Source: Gymnorhina tibicen (taxonomy: Eukaryota > Chordata > Aves > Passeriformes > Artamidae). From it: a stretch of 64,000 nt of DNA. Under the pieces are notes generated by a model, which saw only the letters and a list, made by a program, of their open reading frames with translations, was not told the DNA's origin and made no database searches. This document shows positions 37,439 to 49,859 of the stretch, one piece after another. Positions within the stretch are counted from its first letter, which is position 1, and each line of letters starts with the position of its first letter. Position numbers and translations under genes: made by a program. Where the stretch lies: contig VXAZ01007882.1 of the NCBI GenBank assembly GCA_013399875.1, forward strand, positions 68,018 to 132,017. Direction: 5' to 3'.

Positions 37439-40400
37439 ATGGAGAGTTTAGGCAAAGACCATGCTTCTTCGGACTCTTCCCTGCCACCCTCTGCAGCCTG
37501 TGAGGAGTATGCTGTGCCAGGTAATGATGAGACCATTCCTAACTTGAGTTTTTGGAGAGAGGAGAGAATGACTTTTGTTTCGTTATTTCTAAAAAAAGGA
37601 ATTAATAATTACCAGTTTATGTTTGGGGGTGGAGGATGCACATTTAACTGTGAATACACGTGGTTTTTTACATGTTATATTTCAGATCACAAAAGCAGAA
37701 GCACATATTAAGGCTTTTCAACTACAGTCCTTCAGAGAGCATCAGTAGATTGTCTGTTTGCAGACGGGCAGGACTGTCTCATTGTTTTTGTAACTTGATG
37801 GTTTTTTCTTTTCATTTCATTTCTGTTTCTTTGTGTCCTCTAGTAAATATTTTTTCATCAGGATGCATATGTTTTACTGTGATCTTTCCTGTTTAGCACT
37901 GGCAGGTGACAGACAGCTTTGGAGCTGTTGTGGGAATGCTTTCTTGGACCAGTCAGAAGCAAATGAGGGGTGTTTTCTCAGAATGGACTGGGAAGGAGAC
38001 TGGTTGCAAGCAGCTAAAATTGCTTTTACAGTTCACAAGACATTTTGAAAGGAAAACAAAATTACCTTGGCTGCAAACAGGATGTGCAAGGGATTATGTA
38101 CTTCAGTAGCTGAACTGAAGCCCTGTGCAGATCCTGCTACTGCAGCTTGTAACCTCATCTTCCCGGGGAGTTCACTGCCTTTTCCTATGTGGATGGCAGA
38201 GTCATCTCCTGCTGGCTGAGCCCTACTGTCTCTGTTACTGCTTCATGTCAGGGAACAACCTCCCATTTGTCTTGGAGTTATTCTCAACTTCCCTGGACAC
38301 GGTCCTGGGCAGTCTGATGTAATTTTAAAGTTGACTCTGTTTTGATGAGGACATTGGAACTTAGACCAACATAAATGCTTTCCAAGCTGAATTTCTGTAA
38401 GATTATTATTAATTATCAGAAGTGTCTGGTGGAAAAGTCTACTTTGGGTAGAGACCGGCTCCTGCTGTCAGTTTTGCATTGTCCTGTCCTGGACGACAAT
38501 TTTTCTTGCACTTAATAAACACCTGGGATAAAAGAGCTCTAGTCCTAGCTCAGCCTCAGGCGTTTTTCTCATCTTGACACTTCTCCCGTCTGATCAAGGG
38601 TATGACAAAATGACAATTTTTCACTGATTTCACTACTTCAGTGTGAGCGGAGGCTTTTTGTGAAAGGAGCTGGATCTGATTACATCTGGAAGGAGCAGGT
38701 CATAGTTTTGCTTTTCCATTGTGTGGGGTTTTGTTGCAACTATGAAAATCAGTTCTTTTGTGATCTCTTCAGTGTACATTCGGGAAGAATTCCCTCTCCC
38801 TCAAGGCCTCAGGGCAGTAGTGTTGCTCCTGAACAATACCCTTTGTCTCCCAGGATTGGGTCTCATGCTGCTTGATTTGAGACAAGTTTTTATTATCACA
38901 GCTTAGAGTCTAAGCTAGAAATCATCAGGGATTGCTGTCTTTTAGGACAAAGACATGGAGAAGTGAAGTTCAGACCATTTGCTAGGCTGGTCTTTGCCTT
39001 GGGAAGCCATTTGGGGCCCTTTGCAACCAGTGAAATGGGCACTGCTTAACCTGGCCAAGGAAGGCATGTCAGAGGGTGACTGAGATCTGGGGAGTGCTCC
39101 TCTCTGCTGGTAGCTGTAGGCAACCTGCACATCCTGCCCAAATAATAAAGCCAGCGTTGGAGCTTTCTCACATCAGTTAGTCTTTCTTCAGCCTTGCCAT
39201 GGTCTTCCTCACAGCCGCAGACCAGTTTGGGACTGTTTGTGTGGTGTTTGGGACCAATCTTCTCATCCCCAGTGTGTACTGGCCCTCTGTTGGTCTCTGG
39301 TTGGCTCACCATCCCCCCACAAAGTCTCAGCCTAATGCATGTGAGCATCTGTGTGGGGTAAGGCTCTGCCCTCTGGCTCATCCTTGCCCCCACAGAGGTG
39401 TTCCTTTTTTTTGAAAGACTGTCTGTTCCATGGGTCAAGGCTTTCTCCTTGGTTGTTAGATAAACCTCTTAATTTTAGCAGTGGTCAGTTCCAGCTATCT
39501 GGAAAAAAGGGTAACAACGGAGCAAACATGAAGGATTATCTTGCAGTCTGTGCTGATGTCTGACCAAAGGCACCAGGCCTCAGGCCCCTACAGCAGGGGA
39601 GTAGGTTGGACATAGGTCCTCCCAAGGCATTCCAAGTGGAAATTTAGAGTAATTGTCAGGCTAGGAGCCTGGGAGTTTTGGGTGCTGTGTCATCAAATCC
39701 TACCCACTGAGGCTGTGCTGGAAGTACAGCACTCAGTTTCGTATCAAGACCCTCCTTGTGACAAAAAAAAAGCATGGCCTCTTGCATTAGTGCTCTAGTA
39801 CCAGGCAGGGAGGGATCAGATTGTCCCTTGACCAGAATGTCATGTTAGCACTCGTTTTATCCTTGTAGATGTCATCATAACCCGTCGCTTGAGAGACCGG
39901 GAGTTGCTCAGGAAAAGAAAGGCGGAAGCCCTGGAGAAAGATTCAGCTCAGTGGGTTCTGAGGTAAATCTTGCTTTTTCTGTCAAATTGCTTTTGTGGTG
40001 CACTTAACCTGAGCCCAGGCATGGCCCAGCCCCCCCGTCTTGCACCCAAGGACAGAGCCATCATTTCCCCCCTTTCAGTGGGGAAAGGTGACCTGCAGCC
40101 AGTAGCTGCTCAAGGTCTATGCAGTCATTGGGGGGCGGAGATGGATGGGGGGGGTGGCAAGCAAACCTCAGCCATAGTGTGGAGCTGAGGAAAACTTTGT
40201 TGCTCAAGCTCCTGCCCACTGGTGCAGCTGCAGAAGGCTGTTGTGCAGGGCTCAGGAGGGGGGCTGCAGAATTGTAGCTTCTGCTGGGATGAACTGGGTC
40301 ACAATCACAACAGGGGACCCAGCAAAGCAGCTTTAGGGCAGAAGGGAAAGTCCTTTGTCCTATTCCCAAGTCATCATCCCTGTGAAATCCCCTGGCAGAG

Positions 40401-41944
40401 ACCATAGGAGCAACCAGCAAAAGAGAGCCAGAAGAGCCAAAAGAGGACGGGGCCGTCAGACAGTGGTCAAGGCTGTCCTGGAGTCAGAGCCAGCAGTGGA
40501 CCCCCAGCCTGACCCACAGGAGAAGGCTGAGCCAGTGCCCTCTGAGCCAGCACTGCCTGAACCAGTGTATCAACAGCAGCCACCCATGCTGGCCGTCCCG
40601 AACATGGTCAGTGGGATGCAAGCGGTGGCAATGGACAGGGAGCTGCCATCCAGTAGCTTGGACCCTGCTGGTGAGTTGCCACAGAGCTGCTGGCCCCATG
40701 GTGGCTTGGGGGGCAGTGCCGTGCTGCCTCTCGAGGACTGTCAGCCATGGGTGCCCACCTCATCAACAATGGTCCCACAGCACCTCCACGGCATGGGTCC
40801 CTACCCCACAAAACCTGGGCAGCTGAGAAAGGGTGGGGGGATGGTGGGACTGTGGGGACAGACAGCCCTCTCCAAGTCAAGGGGAGTGATAACAAGTCCA
40901 CTATTGTCAGTACAGTCATTGGGATGGGATTGTGGACCTGGTCCTTAATAACTCCTTGTCCTAAGAACACTTCTGTGGCTCTGCCAAGAGCCACGTTAGC
41001 GCAGAGGGATATCTCTGTGAAGAGCTCTTCTCTGTAGAGAGAAGATGCAGTTTTTTGAGGTCAGAGCTGGTTGGGGGAGCCAAAGTCCAGACATGCTCTG
41101 TCCACAGTCCAATGAGTTTCAGGACTGACACTGGGTTGGTGGGAAAGCAAAGTGGGCACTGGGGCAAGGGGTGGTGTCTACAGGCAGCTACACCTTTGAA
41201 ACCTGCCAGGACGGAGGCATGGAGGGCACTAAGCTGGTCTGAATGGCAGGCTGGTGTCTGCGCACAGAAATCCATTTACAGCTACCGCAGCAGGAGTTGC
41301 TCCCAGGTCTGGCAAGGGAAGAGTAGAGCACATTCACTTTAGCAGTCAGTGGGTCGAGCATGCAGGTTGCTTCAAAACCAGGAAAACTTGGGATCTGCTT
41401 CAGAGGAGGTAAGAATCCTCTGACCCTTAACTACTGCATTTCCAGCAATGTCTGCGCAGTGGGGAAGAAAAGGCCTGTTGCTGCAAGGCATGTGGTGCCC
41501 TCGTGCCATGGAAAACAGCCATTCTGTGTCCTGGGCTCTGGAGCTGACTGGGGCACATCACACCAGTCTAGCTTCCAGCCCTGAGGTCTTGAAATGGGCA
41601 ACCACCAGGGTTGTGGTTATTGCCTCTGGCTTTAAACCCACCAGTGCTTTGCCTTCTCCAACTCCCCTCCACAACTGGGACTGCCCTTAAAAAGCAGGCA
41701 GTCCTCTCAAGGCTACCTAACAGCTTCTCCAGGCAATTCCAGGAAACTGGCCATGGGGGCTTTAGCATGGGACAGAGGGGTAACGCATGAGAGCCCCCCA
41801 GTATGAAATGATCTGTCTCTTACATGCCTTATAGGTGAAGAGGATGTGCTGAAGCCAGCAGAAGCAGATATACTAGAAGAGTTGAATACTCCTCTGGAAA
41901 ATGACCACCAGGATAACGAATTCAACACACATGTTCTGTATTAA
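37439..41944 (+). CDS. HEMGN: HEMGN, hemogen
   Basis: Four coding exons: 37439-37520, 39869-39962, 40399-40670 and 41835-41944 (with TAA). All junctions are GT/AG, and the phases join into one intact frame of 185 residues. Hemogen is a nuclear regulator of erythroid differentiation and survival. In chicken it is Z-linked and also reported in testis determination. The start MESLGKDH resembles the mammalian MDLGKDQ. Residues 35-56 contain the signature RELLRKRKAE and end in a conserved QW. Residues 67-78 are a basic nuclear-localisation cluster (KRARRAKRGRGR). The middle is rich in Pro, Glu and Val, and the end NEFNTHVLY matches mammalian NDVYSYVLF. Human HEMGN has 484 residues, the extra length being acidic tandem repeats absent here. 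The donor after exon 3 is a perfect GTGAGT, so read-through to 40948 is unlikely. Confidence 0.92.
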
Positions 41945-42419
41945 TTTTCTGATTGATTGGGGATATTTTTTTATTTTGACTCCTACCTCACAAACTTGAT
42001 AAGTACGGCACATTGATTTTCAGCAATTGCTTTTTGGGAGTCATAAAGCCTATACTCTCCTTGTCACTCTGCTTTTTATGCTTCTTCCAGGTTAGAGAGG
42101 CAGCACCTAGGGAGTTGCCTGTGGCTTATGAGCCCCCTGCTCTCTCTGCAAACAGGCTGTCTTACTTGGGCCCATGGAAGGCTTCACGGTGCTCTGCCAC
42201 ACTACAGTTCAAGCGTACAGTCCAGCATCCATCTGTGTTTCTGAAAGTCATTTCGTATTCATATAAATGTGAGTGGCATTGCAAAGCTGACACCCACCGT
42301 GATTTTTAGCTGGCTGGAGCAGCCCAGGTTGGGCTTTTTACTGCACCCTATAAGCTCCAACACCCTTTGCGCTATTATTTTTAGTCTGAAGGTTTTTCTC
42401 ACAGCCTGTTTTCCTCTGC

Positions 42420-42425
42420 AATAAA
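42420..42425 (+). terminator. HEMGN: HEMGN polyadenylation signal
   Basis: AATAAA about 475 bases after the HEMGN stop codon and the first canonical hexamer downstream. It gives a 3' UTR of roughly 500 bases. Confidence 0.6.
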
Positions 42426-42439
42426 CATCTTGCTTTCTT

Positions 42440-45400
42440 AAAGCTGGAAATATTTTTTGTTTTTAGTTTCTGGGCAACTTCACTCCGACCTTGTAAGACA
42501 AACAAAAGATGGTTGAAAACAACTGAGTGCACTCGGCTGAAACTTGGCTGAATTATCCACTTTTGTCAGGAAAATGCCATTTGGGGCAAAGACAGGAGAC
42601 ACTCTGCACTGTCATTGTGTTCCTGGCTCCCCAGTCTTCACACAGAATTTCTCCTGAAGCCAGGAGGTAATGGGCCACCCTGTCTCTGTCTCCCCACGTT
42701 TTGGGCCTTGTGGTCCTTGTTCCTGTGCGTAGCAAGGGAAGTGGCTCTCTTACATTCCTGTGATATCCTGACACAGAGGATCCTTCTCCTCCTGAGGAGG
42801 AGTGGAGGTCATATTGCCATTATCTGACTTCCCAAGGGCCCGTCTCCCAGAGCACAGGGCTGGCTGGGCCCTGAGGGCACCCTTAATTTGGAGGATTTTT
42901 TTATGGCTCTGGACTTGCTGCTGCTGTCCCAGAGCCCTCCAGGCTCTGTGTCCCAGCATGTGTGACATCTAACCGGTGACACCAGTAAAAGTCCCTCCAG
43001 TGACAGGATGGACACCCTTGACATCCCACCCCTGCTTTGGTCCCAGGGATGTCACATGAGGGGCAAGTACTTGCCAGCTCCTTCCACTGAAATCCTGGGG
43101 TGACCTCTACAGAGACGCTGCCAGAAGCTCTAAAGCACCTCTTGGGTGTCAAAGCAGAAAGCATTCAGCAGCAGCATACCAAAGAAAATGCAGCCCATTC
43201 CCCACGGGCAGCTCCTGGAGGGATGGGGTTCCCTACACAGGGATCCTGACACTGTTTTGGTCTCCACAGACAGATCAGCTAACACAAGGTTTTGCTCTCC
43301 CCTTGAGTCACTGATACCAGCGGCAGCTGAACAAAATCTCTCAGCTTCTGCCATGAACCACTCAAACCTCACCCCTAACCCCAAACACCTAAGGTACAAC
43401 AAAAGGGCCTTGGGGAAGCCCTGCAGCATGGAGGGAGCTTCTATCTGGGAGGTTTGCTCCTAGACCAAGGCACTGGGGGAAGGCAGCTGAGGCTGCACTG
43501 GCCTGAAGTGGAGCCAGAGGCTGGAGGGCATCATGTTATGGTTGAGCACCATCACAACAGGTGTGCTGGGGCCCGCCTGCAGGTGTGTGCCCACACCACG
43601 CTGCAGAAAGGCTGGGCTGTGGCTGCTGCCAGCCAGGCCAGGAGACTGTCCCACCTGGTGGAGCCCCACCTGTGCCATGGCAGAGACCAGCAAGAGCCAG
43701 TGGCCCTTCCTAGCTCTCCAATCCTCTGTAGTGCTGACAGGGAGCGGGAATCAGCCATGCTGCCCACTCCGCATCTGCAGCCAAAGGCCTGACTTCCAGA
43801 GCCCTGACTTCCAGAGCCCTTTAGATTTTGGGGAGAAGAAACTTCTAGGGGGCTTTAGACTCATCTTACAGCTCACATCAATCAAGGAGGGTACAAAACA
43901 ACTGCATTCACCCTTCTCCAGTGTGAAGTGGGGCTGTAGGAGGTGGTGAAGGCCTGGCAGAGTGAGGAGTCCATGAACATGGGGCAGCACTCACTTTTGA
44001 AACACACACAGGCAGCAGTGCTAACCCTTGCACTGGAAGGGCTGGGGGAGATCCCTGTGGGCAGAGATGTGCAGGAAGCAGAGCAAGCACCTCTGTCCAT
44101 CTCTGTGGAGATGCCTTTGGTGCCTAGGAAGTCCTGGAGTCATCCCAGGTACTGCACACTCTCTCTTAGAGCTGCTCTTACACTACGTGTCTTCTTTGGC
44201 ACACAGTAAGAAAGGTGTGTAACAAATCTTATCTCAAACTAAACAAGGGAAAGATAAAGCTCTCCTAATCAACACTTTAACTTGCCGTGCACTGTTTCCT
44301 TCTCTGTTGAGAGGACAGATAACAGAGCTCTTGCTTATACAGATGGGGTTCAGGTGTGAAGCTGGCCTCGTGGTGGTCCATGTGTATCCCTGAGGTAGGT
44401 TCTGCTGCCTGAATGGGCCTAGGGACAGGCTGGCAAGGGCAGCTGTGTCTAGGATAGGGAGGCTGCTGTTCTGCAGGTGCAACAAATCACTGTTTCCCTC
44501 TCTTCTCTCCTTCCTGAGTCCAAGACAGATGTCTTTACCCAGGTCTATTGACAGAGAGTCCAATAAAGTAAATTTTCACCCTCTGGGATGACAACCATGG
44601 TCTGGGTCTGACATGAAGGGAAGTCTGGGGGAGGCCAGAGACCTTTGACTGCAGCCTTCTTACTAGCAAACAAAAGGATACGAGTGCAGGGAAACAGCTT
44701 CTAAGCTATGGGGCCAGCACAGGGAGCCAGGTAAGTGCCTGACACAGTGATCCTCGCTGTGCTGTGAGGTGACAGGGCTGCCTGAGGCTCCTCCAGGATG
44801 CTCTGACCTGCTCCCTGAGGCATGCAGACCAAGGCATATTGTGGTACACAGTGGACGTGACCGCTGTGGTTGTCTCCTCACTAGTGAGATTCAGCGGTAT
44901 ATCGGTAAATATCGGTCAACTGGGCTGGACTGAACATGCTCCTGTGAATTTTTCTTAGGGCCTCAGGTCCTGTCCCCCCATCCTGCAGAGCATGGGAAGC
45001 CATCCTCAGTGCTGACAGCCATGACATGACAGCTAAAGAGAGGAAACCTAACATCATATCCTGGAGAACCAGGCTTTCTGCTGTCCATGCCAATTACCTT
45101 TCAATATCCTTTCAGGAAACATAGCTTCCAGCTCTATGGGAGAAGGGAAGTTGTTTGGTTTGTGCACCCTGGCTTCCCACTTCTCAAATTGCTCTTATTA
45201 TACAGGGTTCCCCACATTTGCTGAAAGTCAGGGGTGATCTGTGGCAGGCTGTTGCTCATGGGTGGTGTTTTGAACCAGAAAGATCTTCCCATCCTTAGCA
45301 GAAGTGAAGTGGTAGAAGCCTCAGCAGAAAGAAGTGGGCAAGCAACTTAGAGCCGGAGGCCACTGCAGGTCAGTGAAAGTCATTCCACCCTGTAAGTGCC

Positions 45401-45680
45401 TGGTCTTGCAGAGATAAGAAAAATTTGCTGATTAATTTACTAATATTGACTTTAAGCAGTAAATCCTGGAGAGAGCAAATACCCACTCCCTCTTTGGCCA
45501 CCATATCCTGCTCAGAGCTTGTTAGCTCTGCTCCTTCCCATCCTGTGTTCACCATTTAAATAAATGCCTCTCTAATGCTGCCAGGGCTGCCACAGACTGG
45601 AGCTGTGTGTCCAGCTGGGATCATCAGTGCTCCACCACCTGGCCTGACTCTCCTGTTTCACCAGAAATCATATAACTGCA
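42440..45680. other. intergenic sequence downstream of HEMGN
   Basis: No exon was recognised. The human gene order would predict TRMO here or further right on the plus strand, but none of its conserved segments was seen. A 15-base direct repeat lies at 43788-43817. Many short frames are open because the base composition is moderately GC-rich. Confidence 0.45.
43788..43817 (+). repeat. tandem duplication, 2 x 15 bases
   Basis: CCTGACTTCCAGAGC repeated twice without mismatch. No function is evident. Confidence 0.95.
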
Positions 45681-45689
45681 GAAAAAGTT

Positions 45690-46135
45690 AAGTGAGGAGA
45701 GATTTCTGGAGATCTTGAATCCATCCCCTGCTCAGAGCAGGTCTAAGTCTGACCAGACTGCTTTGGGCTTTCAAGTGCTGACCTTCTGCAAGACATGAGA
45801 TTGTCCCTCTCTTGTCCCTATCCCAGGGCTGGCCCACTTTTAAGGAAAGAATGTTTTTCCTTTATGTCCCACCAGTCTTTCCCTCAGCACAGCTTTAGTT
45901 CCTTGCCTCTTTCTCCATTTTGGTGCACTTCAGAGAAGACCCCAGCTCCATCTTCTCTGTAACCCTCTTTCAGACCACAAGTTAAACTCCATGCTCACCT
46001 ACTCTCCATGAGAACAACCCTGATTCCTTCAGCCTGTCCTACGCACCAGCTCCCTGCCTTGACATCTCAGCTGAGCTCCAATATAAGAACGACTTTCTTG
46101 CCCTGGGTTACCCAAACTGGATCCAGTATTATTGG
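45690..46135 (-). mobile_element. old CR1 LINE fragment, antisense
   Basis: Degenerate but collinear with an antisense CR1: the CCATCCCCTGCTCAGAGCAG start, TTGTCCCTATCCCAGGGCT, GACCCCAGCTCCATCTTCTC, CCTTCAGCCTGTCCT and a final ACCCAAACTGGATCCAGTAT that corresponds to the usual CCCAGAACTGGACACAGTAC. Confidence 0.65.
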
Positions 46136-46429
46136 TGTGGGCTCACATAAGGCAGGGGTAATGGCCACTTGTCTTAGCCCACTGGCTGAAATTCAGTCCA
46201 TCTGGATGGGCTTGGGGTGTTGAGCATGAACTGTGCCTGTGTCTCCCTCCGGCAGCCTGAGGTTTTCACTCTGACAGGACACAGAAAACACAAAGAAACC
46301 AGGATAGAGCTTGCGTGGTAAACAGCGTGGTCTGAGCTTTGCAGCCTTAATAACGGCGCTTTTATCAACTCTCTCGTCTACAGACCCTGGGAACTCACGA
46401 AAGCACTAAAACGGAGCTTGGGTGCAGTA

Positions 46430-46640
46430 TTCATCACAAGCCCCTAGACACGGGGGCTTGTCCAAACTCGGGCCGCGGCTGCAGGCGCAGCTCGGGCGTG
46501 CGCCCCTGGAGCGGAGCGCCGCGCTCTGCGGCGGGACGAGGCTGCGCAGGGACCCAAGGCGGCCGGGCTGCGCTGCCGGCGCTGCTCCGCGCTCCGGCCC
46601 GCCCGGCGCGGCACTGCTCCCTAGCGGCAGCGCCGAGTAG
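46430..46640. promoter_or_regulatory. orphan CpG island
   Basis: About 200 bases of very GC- and CpG-rich sequence with several GCGCC/GGCGC runs in otherwise ordinary intergenic DNA. It ends where a CR1 copy begins. No start codon leads into a recognised protein on either strand. It could be the promoter of an unrecognised gene; TRMO is the neighbour expected from human order. It could also be an isolated methylation-free island. Confidence 0.55.
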
Positions 46641-46960
46641 TTCGGGTCGAAAAGGACCTTCATCTCTTTTTTGCCCTAAACCAGATTGTTCAGAGACCCG
46701 TCCAGCCCGGCTTTGAACGCTTCCAGGGATGGGGCATCCAAAGCTTCTGTGGGCAACCTGTGTCTGTGCCTCACCACCCTCACAGGAATTTCTTCCAAAT
46801 ACCTGATCTAAATCTACCTTCCTTTCACTTCGAAGTCATTGCCCTTCGTCCTAGCACATGGCTCTTGTCAAAAGTCCCTCTCCAGTTGTCCTGTAGGCCT
46901 CCTTTAGATAGTGAAAGGTTGCTTTGAGGTCTCCCCAACTTTGTAAGGTCTTTCTGGATA
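46641..46960 (-). mobile_element. CR1 LINE 3' fragment, antisense
   Basis: Antisense CR1 starting at GTTCGGGTCGAAAAGGACCT (the usual GTTTGGGTTGGAAGGGACCT) and continuing through CTTCCAGGGATGGGGCATCC, CCTCACCACCCTCACAG, TTGCCCTTCGTCCTAGCACA and AAAGTCCCTCTCCAG. The 3' end of the element abuts the CpG island. Confidence 0.88.
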
Positions 46961-47479
46961 TAATTTAGCTCCTGTTGTGGCAGAGAAGTACTATATCTCA
47001 TATTCACTTAAGTGGGTAGGCATGAAACCATTTTCCCTGGTTGCTTCAAGAGGGCTTTTCTTTTGCCTTTTCTCTGGAAGGGAAGGGTGGAGAAAACCTC
47101 CATGAAAACAAAATACAAAAGAAATGACCCAAGAAGGGAAACTTTTTTTTCTTTAACAAATGTTTCCTGCATAAAGGTCAAAGCCCTGAATCATCCTCTG
47201 CTTCCTCCTTGAAAAAGCCACCAACATCAACAATAATACCCAGGCACGGCCTCTCACACCATGACAGAGTGGCACTTGTCACTTAGGCATTTATTCTGTG
47301 TGGCTTAACTGTCTGTAACTCCAGGGCAACACCAGTCTGTAACTCCAGGGTCCAAGTCTATTGCAGCAGTCAGTCACTCATTGCTGCAGAAATGCAAGCC
47401 CATGTTATTCAAGTAAAGGCAATTTTAGAGAAAACAAGGAGAGCAAAAAAAAAAAAAGAAATTTAAAAAAAAAAAAGAG

Positions 47480-47513
<34 letters not shown>

Positions 47514-49855
47514 AAACAAACAAACAAACAAAAACCCAAACCACCAAAACAATTTGGGAACCACTGAAAAAGAATACACATACAAAAATAAACTCAAGCG
47601 TACCCAAAGACGGAGAAGGAAGAAATCAACACCATCAGTATCATGTGCCTCCTGATGAAGAGAAGGAAACCTTCCCTGAGAATATAATGATCTGCCTGTT
47701 GAAGACATCACAATGCTGATACCCTGTAAATCTTCTTCCCCCACTATTCTTGCAGCCATAAACCTGAGGGCACATGAAGGGTGGCCAGAGAGCACTATTT
47801 AACTGGCCAATTCTAGGGCCAGCACTCCAGTGAGCCTGATGACAGACTATGTGCTAAAATGTATGGCTGTAGACTCATGAGCACCTTTTCCCAAGTGGAA
47901 GAGGTCAGCATGAGATGCAGATGGTGTCCTTGCAAGAGCCTGCCACAGGGATAATTGACTCAGAGTGGTTCATGCACCAAGCAAGCTGTGTCTCAGTGAT
48001 CAGACTAAGAGCTCTGCTGAATAAAAATGGTCGGAAGGTGTTCCTTAATCAATTAGGATCTCTTTGTGTAGTTCATATGCAGACAACAGCTTTGCAAATT
48101 CTTAAATGGCTAGTGAATCTTAGCTTCCTGCCATCAGAGAAGAGATAGCAGTGAGCTCAGTAAGCTCCTCTGAGCCACCCACAGTAATTATTCCTGCTTC
48201 CTCCATGGCCATTTTCAGCCAGACATATGGCCCTGAGTGTACAACAGCCCTATGGACTTCCTATCCTCAGAAGAGGCTAGGACACAGCCTCTTTTACTCT
48301 TGGCCCAAGCAGGTTGGCCAGGGTACTTCACGTTGGCCAGCTGCACCCTGTGCTCAAACAATGCAGAAGCGGTGAGAGTTCACTCTGGCAGCCCTGAGTT
48401 GGGCCTCCCTCCCCCTAACTCTGCCCACACAAAGAGGGGCTGGATGACTGCACCACATCCAAAAGTAACTCCCAAAAATAACACCAGTTTCCAGGTAGAG
48501 CAGATGCCACCATCTCCCTTCTTGCCTTCTTGACCTTGGACATGGAGAAGACATAAATTCCAGCTGGACTGAGTTAAGAAATCAGCTCTGCTGTGTAGAG
48601 AGGGCCTCCAATGAATCAGGGCTTCGGGATTACACCAAGACAAGTGTGTAAAGCTGTTCTTTGTGCCAGCATGGGCCACTGTACTCTCATACACCAGACT
48701 CCGTAAAGTCAGACCCCCATCCGCCTTCCTGTGCTCACACTAGTTCACATCCAGGTGCTGCGTGAGTAGGATGCCCTCTCTGATCACTGACACTGCAGCT
48801 CTAGGTAACGGATACAGCTAAAGCCCAGCTCCAGCTACGTAGACTGCTCTCCAATTACAACTCACAAAGCTCTGGACTCCCTCCAAGATACTCCCTCCTG
48901 GCCAAATGGCAGCTGCCTCCCCCACCTACTCTTTCTCATAGATTTGATCAACTTCTTGTCGCTTTCAAAGGCAGATAAATCATCCTTGGGAGTCCCAAAG
49001 CTATTGAAGACTTTCCTATCTGCTCTTTGGTAACTTGGCAGATTAAACTACCTGTTCCCATCTCATTCATAGCCCTCCAGGCAGCTTGGGCTGTTGACAG
49101 GGCAGCAGCTGCAGAATTCACTATCCCTCAAACACCCTCAGGAAGCCAGTCACCACCCTCTCAGCCGGAGAAGGGGCAACAGCTGCCATCATCTTACCCA
49201 CATGCAAGCCAGTCCATCATCCTGAGGTGTGGAGTTGCCCCTAAAGGCCTGTTACACCCCCATTAGCTATGGTTACTGCTTGATGAATTGTTCCCACAGA
49301 TGTTGCTGTTGCATAAGGTGAACAGAGTGTCAGCCTGCGGCTGCAGGAACTCCATCTCTGCAGCCAAAAATAGTAACTGGCCTGAGGTGCAGGAGGCAAG
49401 ACCAAGCATTTCTGGTGCTGCTGCCACAGGACAGGCAACATGCTTCCAGTGGTAACACCTCCTCTAGTTGGCCCAGCTCCATGTTGGAGCAGTCAGGGAG
49501 TAATTAATGCCAAACACGATCCCCTTGCCCATCCCTGAGCTTCTGTTCCTCTCACAGGTAGTAGCCTTCCCTACCTGTCCCTTTTTCTAGCAGAGACATG
49601 AGGCTGGGATGGACCTTCGTGCATTGATGTCTGGGGCGTGCTTATGGCCTGACAGGAGACCCTCAGAGCAGATTGGTGATTCAAGGGGTTGCAGAAGTTT
49701 GATACGACACCTCTGGCCTGGCCTTGCTGACCCATCCCTCCTCCTTCCCTCTGACGTCGTCAGCGACCCAGCAGACCAAAAAATGCCAAGGTAAGACAGA
49801 CAGGGTGAAAAGCGATGAGCAGCACATGTCACGTATCTTGCTCTGTATCTCTCCT
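46961..49855. other. intergenic sequence with A-rich tract
   Basis: No gene was recognised. A 17-base phrase, GTCTGTAACTCCAGGGC or close to it, occurs twice near 47311-47350. The A-rich microsatellite at 47446-47531 is the only other notable feature. Confidence 0.45.
47446..47531 (+). repeat. poly(A) / (AAAC)n microsatellite
   Basis: A long A-rich run with G interruptions that passes into an AAAC repeat (about 47511-47531). It could be a relic retroposon tail, but no retrocopy was recognised upstream of it. Confidence 0.9.
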
Positions 49856-49859
49856 GGTC

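Noticed and set aside
40355..40948. 197-codon frame extending HEMGN exon 3 on both sides
   Set aside because: The acceptor ending at 40398 and the perfect GTGAGT donor at 40671 restore phase with the flanking exons and connect to the conserved C terminus at 41835-41944.
47361..47567. Lysine-rich frame
   Set aside because: Produced by the poly(A)/AAAC microsatellite.
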